A stretch of DNA of 42,168 nucleotides. Source: Gloeomargarita lithophora Alchichica-D10 (GTDB lineage: Bacteria; Cyanobacteriota; Cyanobacteriia; Gloeomargaritales; Gloeomargaritaceae). The position numbers were made by a program, and so were the translations under genes. The stretch lies in contig NZ_CP017675.1 in the NCBI RefSeq assembly GCF_001870225.1, positions 2,893,305 through 2,935,472 on the forward strand. Reading direction: 5' to 3'. The notes under the pieces are model-generated. The model did not search any database. It had not been told where the DNA came from and saw only the letters and a list, made by a program, of their open reading frames with translations. This document shows, one piece after another, positions 34,055 to 40,068 of this stretch (positions within the stretch are counted from its first letter, which is position 1; every line of letters starts with the position of its first letter).

Positions 34055-35488
34055 ATGCCGCCTTTAATTGCCCAACTGCAAAAACTTGCCCAGGGCTACC
34101 AGGGCTTTCACACGCCGGGACACCAGCGGGGGCGGGGGGCACCAGCTTTACTGCGACAATGGTGGGGCGAGACGGTGTTTACGGCGGATTTGGCGGAAAT
34201 TCCCGGCCTGGATAATCTTTTACAACCGGAGGGAATTTTGCGGCAGGCGCAAGACCGGGTCGCCGGGATTTTTGGAGCCGAACACACCTGGTTTTTGGTG
34301 AATGGGGCAACGGCGGGGGTTTTAGCCAGTTTGCTCGCCGTCCAGCGGGAGCAAGGGACTGTAATTCTCCCCCGACAGGTGCATCAATCGGTGATTCATG
34401 GGTTGATTTTAACCGGGGCAAAACCCATTTTTATCACGCCGGAATGGGATGAATCCCAACAGGTCTGGGGAGGAATTGACCCCCAAAAATTGAGGATAAT
34501 ACTTCAGGAAAAAATTAACCACAAAATCACCGCCCTGGTCTTAAATTCACCCTCCTACAAAGGGGTATGTGGTAATGTTAAAGAATGTATTGAAATTGCC
34601 CATAAATTTCAGGTTCCCGTGATCGTAGATGAAGCCCAAGGTGCCCATTTTCCGTTTCATGCCCAGTTACCCGATTCGGCGTTAAATTGGGGGGCAGATG
34701 TGGTGATTCATTCCACGCACAAAGTATTAACATCCCTCACCCAATCGGCTTTGTTGCATCAGCAGGGGAACCGCATTGCTTCCGAACGTTTGAGCCAATG
34801 TTTGCGCCTGGTACAATCCAGTAGCCCCAGTTATCTTTTACTGGCTTCGTTGGTCGCAACCGCCGAGCAGATGGCGCACCAGGGGGAAGCATTATTCACC
34901 CAGCTATTAACTAATGCGGCTCGTTTAACTACGGCCATTAACCAACTGCCGGGGTGCCGTACCTTAAAAATTAACACTTCCCAACCAGGATTTAGCACCC
35001 AAGACCCCACCCGTTTGGTGATCCAAACCCAGGGGTTAGGAATGACGGGATTTTGGTTAGATGAATTATTGCATCAACGGTATCAAATTACGGCGGAATT
35101 TCCCGATTATGGGGATTTGACTTTCATTTTATCCCCCGGTCATACCTGGGCAGAAATGCAGATTTTATTAGATGCTTTGCAGGTAATTAGCCAAAATAGG
35201 CAGTCGCAACAATTATCACTCCTACCATCGTTACCGCCGGTTACCGAGGGGTTTTTGTCCCCCAGGGACGCATTCTTTGCCCCCCAAGTCGCTCTGCCCT
35301 GGCCGGAGGCGGCGGGTCGGATTAGTGCGGGTACCCTAAGCCCTTATCCACCGGGGATTCCCGTTCTTATCCCCGGAGAACTGATCACCCCAGCGGTGGT
35401 GGCTTATTTAACGTGTATTGACCAGATGGGGGGGCAGATCGTGGGGTGTGATGGGGAGCAAAAAATTCCGGTGGTTAGTAACTGGTGA
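34055..35488 (+). CDS. PLP-dependent Orn/Lys/Arg decarboxylase-type enzyme
   Basis: A fold-type I PLP enzyme of 477 residues from the bacterial Orn/Lys/Arg decarboxylase family (Lys/Arg decarboxylase of the short cyanobacterial/Gram-positive type). It has GFHTPGHQRGRG (17-28), FLVNGATAGVLAS, the PLP aspartate D192 in VIVDEAQGAHF, and the Schiff-base K223 in IHSTHKVL. The C-terminal decarboxylase domain is at about 390-470. The amino acid used cannot be told from sequence here; arginine decarboxylation for polyamines is one option. The last 14 bases overlap a convergent small gene. Confidence 0.9.
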   Translation: MPPLIAQLQKLAQGYQGFHTPGHQRGRGAPALLRQWWGETVFTADLAEIPGLDNLLQPEGILRQAQDRVAGIFGAEHTWFLVNGATAGVLASLLAVQREQGTVILPRQVHQSVIHGLILTGAKPIFITPEWDESQQVWGGIDPQKLRIILQEKINHKITALVLNSPSYKGVCGNVKECIEIAHKFQVPVIVDEAQGAHFPFHAQLPDSALNWGADVVIHSTHKVLTSLTQSALLHQQGNRIASERLSQCLRLVQSSSPSYLLLASLVATAEQMAHQGEALFTQLLTNAARLTTAINQLPGCRTLKINTSQPGFSTQDPTRLVIQTQGLGMTGFWLDELLHQRYQITAEFPDYGDLTFILSPGHTWAEMQILLDALQVISQNRQSQQLSLLPSLPPVTEGFLSPRDAFFAPQVALPWPEAAGRISAGTLSPYPPGIPVLIPGELITPAVVAYLTCIDQMGGQIVGCDGEQKIPVVSNW

Positions 35489-35678
35489 ACATCCGAATCA
35501 AGTACCCCAAAGCAATCCCCACAAACATCGCCACCATCTGTCCCGAACTGACAAAGTTATTCCAGGAGTTGCTAAAATCCGCTAAAATATCGGGGCTGGA
35601 CTGCTGGGCAAAAACGACCATTACTGCTAACCCAAATACCCCAGGGTAAATAATGCTTTTCGGGGTTATGTGTTTCAT
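35475..35678 (-). CDS. small two-TM membrane protein of unknown function
   Basis: The 67-residue product has two hydrophobic segments (about 8-25 and 47-64) separated by a polar loop (SSPDILADFSNSWNNFVSSG). The second, MVAMFVGIALGYLIRMF, has a positive charge just after it. I recognise no family. It has an aggtgta-like ribosome site upstream of the ATG and a 14-bp tail-to-tail overlap with the decarboxylase gene. Confidence 0.6.
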   Translation of the reverse strand: MKHITPKSIIYPGVFGLAVMVVFAQQSSPDILADFSNSWNNFVSSGQMVAMFVGIALGYLIRMFTSY

Positions 35679-35777
35679 CGTTACACCTCACATGGATGAT
35701 TCCCTACGATTTCTAGGATACGCATAAGATTTGGGTTTCGTAAATTGGGGCATGGTTTAATTTAGTTTTTAGTTGAC

Positions 35778-35783
35778 TATAAT
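35778..35783 (+). promoter_or_regulatory. predicted -10 box of the YbjN operon
   Basis: TATAAT about 22 bases upstream of the first YbjN ATG. The -35 region (gtttaa around 35755) is weak. A cagga ribosome site lies just before the start. It would drive the four-gene operon to 39457. Confidence 0.4.
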
Positions 35784-35804
35784 TTTCTGATTTCCAGGAC
35801 TGTC

Positions 35805-36350
35805 ATGCCAGATGTGGGGCAGAATTTTTTGCAGTGGGTGTTGACCCAAACCACCCAGGTGGCCTCTGAGATACCTGCTGACCCGGTGTTTGCTTGCTTT
35901 CAGGCGTTGGGGTGGCGGGTGGAGCGGTTGCCCCAGGGGGTGCGCTGGCGGTATCGGGGTCAGCATGGCAGTTGGTGGTGTTTGGCTCTACTGCGGGGGG
36001 AATGTTTCACCTGCTATTCCCGTTATCCCCAGGCGGCTCGCCCGGAGCAGTTGGTACCCTTGGGTGAATTAATCGCCCGGATGAACTATGGGTTGCTGTT
36101 GGGCAATTGGGAATTGGACTGGCGGGACGGGGACATCCGTTATAAAACGAGTCTGGACTTGCAGGGAATGAGCTTGGAGAGCCGGTGGTTAAAGCGGTTT
36201 TTGGCCAGTCATTTGGGGACGTTTGACCATTATTGGCCAGCGGTAAACGCCCTGTTGACCCAGGGGGTATCGCCCGTGGTTGCCCTAGAAGCGGTGGCGC
36301 AGTTGCCGAAGGAGCGGGATTTAGGTCACCCTAAAGGCAAACCCCTTTAA
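35805..36350 (+). CDS. YbjN-domain protein 1
   Basis: The 181-residue protein has the YbjN fold, which resembles type III secretion chaperones: FACFQALGWRVERLPQGVRWRYRG, then WWCLALLRGECFTCYSRYP, LIARMNYGLLLGNWELDWRDGDIRYKTSLDL and a helical C-terminus. Family members in other bacteria influence stress response and motility, but a molecular function is not established. It is followed 9 bases later by a second YbjN gene of about the same length, clearly a tandem paralogue (both have the NYGL(L/F)(L/I)GN(W/F)E(L/M)D(W/F)RDG block). Confidence 0.88.
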   Translation: MPDVGQNFLQWVLTQTTQVASEIPADPVFACFQALGWRVERLPQGVRWRYRGQHGSWWCLALLRGECFTCYSRYPQAARPEQLVPLGELIARMNYGLLLGNWELDWRDGDIRYKTSLDLQGMSLESRWLKRFLASHLGTFDHYWPAVNALLTQGVSPVVALEAVAQLPKERDLGHPKGKPL

Positions 36351-36359
36351 CCCAAGGCC

Positions 36360-36875
36360 ATGTTAAACCCTCCGATGCAACCCGTGCCCATGCTACAAAC
36401 CGTGATGGATTTTTTGGTAAAAGATGACTGGAATTTTGAACTGGTCAAACCGGAGCGGGTGGAATCGCCGGTGCAGGGGGAAAGTGGGATGTGGCTGTGC
36501 GGGGTAGAAATCGCCCGGGAACGGTTCTGCGTGGTGTATTCCTACTGTCCGTTGGCGATTCCCATTGCCCACCGCCCCAGTATGGCGGAGTTTATTACCC
36601 TGGCGAATTATGGTTTGTTTATTGGTAATTTTGAAATGGATTTTCGGGATGGGGAATTGCGTTTCAAAACCAGTTTGGATGTGGGGGAAAGTGATTTAAC
36701 TGTCCCATTGGTGCAACCATTGATTTACCATAACGTGGCCACGATGGATGAATACCTGCCGGGGATCATGGCGGTGGTGCATGGGGGGGTATCGCCCCGG
36801 ATTGCGGTGGCTCAAATTGAAAGGACTGGGGATGGGTTAGCCGAATCCAATGAATTTGATGGCAGGGTATCTTAA
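36360..36875 (+). CDS. YbjN-domain protein 2
   Basis: The 171-residue paralogue of the preceding gene shares NYGLFIGNFEMDFRDGELRFKTSLDV and a similar helical C-terminus (DEYLPGIMAVVHGGVSPRIAVAQIE). Overall similarity is moderate, so the duplication is not recent. The N-terminus (residues 1-45) differs. The next gene starts 3 bases after its stop, with a putative shared transcript. Function unknown; chaperone-like binding of a partner such as the following membrane protein is a guess. Confidence 0.87.
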   Translation: MLNPPMQPVPMLQTVMDFLVKDDWNFELVKPERVESPVQGESGMWLCGVEIARERFCVVYSYCPLAIPIAHRPSMAEFITLANYGLFIGNFEMDFRDGELRFKTSLDVGESDLTVPLVQPLIYHNVATMDEYLPGIMAVVHGGVSPRIAVAQIERTGDGLAESNEFDGRVS

Positions 36876-36878
36876 CCA

Positions 36879-39218
36879 ATGGTGAAAGCCCCCCGCCGGG
36901 ATTTAGTCCGGGAACTGGTCAAACGGGAGCAGGAGCAGGTCACCAGCCGGATCAGTTTTTGGCGTTCCCAGGCATTTTACCAGGTTTATCGTTTGGTGCC
37001 CGCCCGGTTCCAGTGGTTACTGCCCGGTTTGCAGGAGTGGGCACAGGATTTATTCCGCCGTCAGGAAGCGGAGGAGCAGGAACAGGCGGCGGCGGCGTTA
37101 TCGGCAGTAGAGGCGGCGGGGGCGATTGTACCCCCGGCGGATTTACGGGTGCCACTGATCCCGGAAATGACCTTGATTCAGGGAAATCGGGGGCGGTATC
37201 AGGTGCAGGAGTTTGTGGGGATGCGGGGGCAGGGACGGCTGTACCGGGGGGTGCAGGTGAATAGTCGGCAGGTGATTACCCTGCGGGAGTATGTGTTGCC
37301 AACGGAGCAGTTTCCCACCCAGGAAATCCGTTATCGTCAGCAATTATTTAGCCAAACGGGTGGCGTGACCCTGGCCGATAGTCGCAGGCAAAATTTACGG
37401 TTGGTGGAACCCTGGGAGGCGATCAGCGACCAACGGGAAGCCCGCTGCTACCTGGTTTCCCAGGGGGATTTGGATCGGGGCATGACCCTGGCGCAACGGT
37501 TACAGCAGGGGGCGTTTTCTCCGGCGCAGGTGCGGCAGGTACTGCATCAGGTTTTGCAGACCTTGGAAGCATTACACACGCAAAAATTTCGCCTGCCGGG
37601 GGGGCAGATTCGCTCCGGGTTGGCGCATGGGCAGTTGGGCTTAGAGCATTTGCTCTGGGTGCCGGTCAAAAGCGGCGGGACACCGGCGGAATTGCGGTTT
37701 TTGGTGTATGTCACGGATTTGGGGTTGTGGGAGTTTTTGTTTATTCCCAGCGGGACAGAACGCCCCATATCCCATCCCCGCCGGGACTTGGTGGCCTTGG
37801 GGTATGCCGGGTTGCAACTGTTGCATGGGGCGGCCAGTTTACATACTTACCTAGACCCCAAGGAGGAACGGCATTGGCCGGTGGGGGTGCCTTCCGGGTT
37901 GAAGGAGGTGATTTTGCGCCTGCTGGAACTGGGTTCTCCATTTGCCGATGCCGCAGAAGCCCGGCGGGTGGTGGGGCAGGTGCATTTGGGCAATCCCGGC
38001 GAGGGTCGGGCGGCTTTAACGGCTGACCCGGAAGCCCCTTTACCCCCATTCCGCTGGTGGCGGTGGTGGCCTTTACCCCTGCTGTTGTTGGTGGTGGGGG
38101 TGGCCTGGTGGGGGTGGTTGCGCTTATTTCCGGCGCAACGCTCTCTATTTACCACGCCCAACCGGGAACCCCTGTTGTGTTGCATGGCGGAAGTCGCCAA
38201 TGTACCAAAGGGACAATTTAAGTACAGCGGCGAGCGGGGGGGCACCTGGGCGTATGTACTCCAGCAGGTGAATTTAGTGCAAATTGGGCAGAGTTTAACC
38301 GCTGAAATTCAACGGCTATTTCCCCGACTTGACCTCACCTTTATTCCGGCGGACAGCAATCAGGCGGCCTTAAACGCTTTGAATCAGGGGCAGGTGGATT
38401 TTGCCGTCACGCCCTTGGTGGATCAGACCACAACGGAGGGGCTGGGTCGGGATGTCGCCTGGGCGGTGGAAAATGTGGCCTACGATGGCTTGGCGGTGGT
38501 GGTGGTATTTAGCTACGCCCAGCGGCGGGATAGTCTGCCCCGTTATCTCAATGGTCAAATTACCCTGGCGCAACTGCGGCAACTCTACACCGGGCAAATC
38601 ACCAACTGGCAAAGCCTGGGCGGGCCGAATCTACCCGTGCGGCTCTATATTCCCACGGATACGGAAGCGGTCGCCCTGTTTGAACAACGGGTTTTGCAAG
38701 ATGAGGGGTCAATTCGCAGTTTTCGGCGGCTGGTTTCTTTAATTCCGATTAGCCGTCGTGCCCAGCAGGTGGTGACTATTACCCCCCTCACGTCCCAGGA
38801 ATTATTGCGGCAAATCATCCAAGATTTCGAGCGGGAGCAGGTGGGCGGCATTGGGTTTAGTACCTTTAGCCGCGTCTTTGGTCAATGTGCCGGGTATCCG
38901 CTGGCCATTAGCGAGCCGGGACAACCCGCCGTGCAAGCCCTGATTCAGGATAATGGCCGCCCCATTGACCCCACCACCAACCTCTGTGATAAAAAAGGGG
39001 GATACCGCCTCAAACCAGCCACCTTCGCCAGTGGTCGTTACCCCTTGGCCTACCCGTTGAGCGTTGTCTATGCGCGGGACAATAGCCGTCCCCCCGTGGG
39101 GGCTTGGTTTACCGAACTCCTGCGAACAACCGAAGCCCAGCGTTTGCTCCAAAAAGCCGGTTTAGTCCCCTTGCAGGAACTTGACGTTTTGAACCCAGTG
39201 AATTTACCATCCCCCTAA
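36879..39218 (+). CDS. pseudokinase-TM-phosphate-binding-like fusion protein
   Basis: The 779-residue protein has three parts. Residues about 105-375 look like a Ser/Thr kinase fold with degraded catalytic sites: glycine loop VGMRGQGRLYRG (113-124), VITLREY where VAIK is expected, AHGQLGLEHLL (249-259) in place of HRDLKxxN, and DLG (280-282) for DFG. A single strong TM helix spans about 397-417 and follows a Trp-rich stretch. Residues about 438-770 match the PstS-like periplasmic binding fold (NVPKGQFKYSGERGGTW, GQVDFAVTPL, GQITLAQLRQLYTGQITNW). Cytoplasmic kinase-like and periplasmic binding orientation fits a transmembrane receptor. The start follows the YbjN 2 stop by 3 bases. Confidence 0.8.
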   Translation: MVKAPRRDLVRELVKREQEQVTSRISFWRSQAFYQVYRLVPARFQWLLPGLQEWAQDLFRRQEAEEQEQAAAALSAVEAAGAIVPPADLRVPLIPEMTLIQGNRGRYQVQEFVGMRGQGRLYRGVQVNSRQVITLREYVLPTEQFPTQEIRYRQQLFSQTGGVTLADSRRQNLRLVEPWEAISDQREARCYLVSQGDLDRGMTLAQRLQQGAFSPAQVRQVLHQVLQTLEALHTQKFRLPGGQIRSGLAHGQLGLEHLLWVPVKSGGTPAELRFLVYVTDLGLWEFLFIPSGTERPISHPRRDLVALGYAGLQLLHGAASLHTYLDPKEERHWPVGVPSGLKEVILRLLELGSPFADAAEARRVVGQVHLGNPGEGRAALTADPEAPLPPFRWWRWWPLPLLLLVVGVAWWGWLRLFPAQRSLFTTPNREPLLCCMAEVANVPKGQFKYSGERGGTWAYVLQQVNLVQIGQSLTAEIQRLFPRLDLTFIPADSNQAALNALNQGQVDFAVTPLVDQTTTEGLGRDVAWAVENVAYDGLAVVVVFSYAQRRDSLPRYLNGQITLAQLRQLYTGQITNWQSLGGPNLPVRLYIPTDTEAVALFEQRVLQDEGSIRSFRRLVSLIPISRRAQQVVTITPLTSQELLRQIIQDFEREQVGGIGFSTFSRVFGQCAGYPLAISEPGQPAVQALIQDNGRPIDPTTNLCDKKGGYRLKPATFASGRYPLAYPLSVVYARDNSRPPVGAWFTELLRTTEAQRLLQKAGLVPLQELDVLNPVNLPSP

Positions 39219-39457
39219 TGCACCCTCCTGACCCCGGCATTGACCTAGCCGTAACCCATCCGCCCACCAGTTTTGCGGCACCTATAGGCATCCAGGTCGC
39301 TGAGCCAGAACTGCGGCGGCGGCTGGCAAAAACCGCCTACCGGCTTGCCCACGATAGTTTATTGCTCGAACGGCTGAACCAACGGGTGTACGAATTACTC
39401 ATCACCGACCGGCGGCAGAGGCGAGAACGGAGCGGGCAGTCCGAACATTGGCTCTAA
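39218..39457 (+). CDS. small basic protein of unknown function
   Basis: The 79-residue product has a Pro-rich N-terminus and a single strong amphipathic helical region, ELRRRLAKTAYRLAHDSLLL then ERLNQRVYELLITDRRQRRE. I recognise no family. The ATG overlaps the previous stop by one base (TAATG), so it is translationally coupled to the receptor-like gene and is probably the last gene of the operon. The helix could bind the receptor or nucleic acid; this is a guess. Confidence 0.62.
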   Translation: MHPPDPGIDLAVTHPPTSFAAPIGIQVAEPELRRRLAKTAYRLAHDSLLLERLNQRVYELLITDRRQRRERSGQSEHWL

Positions 39458-39526
39458 TTTTCGGGTAAATTCCGCATTTCCAGTACAGTAGTAGTAAGGT
39501 AATTATTTCAATAAGAGGTTTCGGCC

Positions 39527-40060
39527 ATGAATGGCAACCAAATCAGCAACCAAGTTTTGAATTATGTGGCCGCCAATCTCTTTTATGTGGAATTAGAAAG
39601 TAGTTTAACCGCCTGTTTTACCCAGTGTTCCGGTTTAGGTTTTACGGTCAGCCCGAAACGATTTTATGAAGGTGGTGTCAACGACCAAGAACGCTTATTG
39701 ATTCAACCGCCCAAATATACTGCGGTGAAATTAACCCGGGGCATTACCAACAGCAACATTTTTTTAGAATGGGTGTCTCAATCCTATGGCACTGGCAAAC
39801 AAAAACGCCGAAATGTGAACATTTTATTATTCAATCAAGCAGGAGAAACCATGCAATGTTGGACACTTATTGGGGCATTTCCTAGTGGTTGGAAGGGACC
39901 AACCTTAAAAGCGAAAGCCAATGCCCTAGCCATTGAAGAACTAAGTCTTTTGTATGAGGGACTTCAGTTCAGTCGCAATTCGGGTAGTGGTGTCACCATG
40001 TTAAATGGCCGAGACAGTTCTGGGTTTTATGGTAGTGGTTTAGCCTATCCATCCAAATAG
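39527..40060 (+). CDS. contractile injection system / phage-like tail tube protein
   Basis: The 177-residue protein matches the T4 gp19-like tail-tube family found in R-type tailocins and extracellular contractile injection systems (eCIS). It has FYVELESSLTACFTQCSGLGF near residue 19, the diagnostic LTRGITNSNIFLEWV (about 71-85), MQCWTLIGAFPSGWKGP and a conserved AIEELSLLYEGLQFS. A Ser/Gly-rich ~25-residue C-terminal tail is longer than usual. The other eCIS genes are not in the window, but such systems are encoded as clusters. Codon use and base content are more AT-rich than the upstream DNA. A ribosome site aagagg precedes the ATG. Confidence 0.88.
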   Translation: MNGNQISNQVLNYVAANLFYVELESSLTACFTQCSGLGFTVSPKRFYEGGVNDQERLLIQPPKYTAVKLTRGITNSNIFLEWVSQSYGTGKQKRRNVNILLFNQAGETMQCWTLIGAFPSGWKGPTLKAKANALAIEELSLLYEGLQFSRNSGSGVTMLNGRDSSGFYGSGLAYPSK

Positions 40061-40068
40061 TGTGAAAT

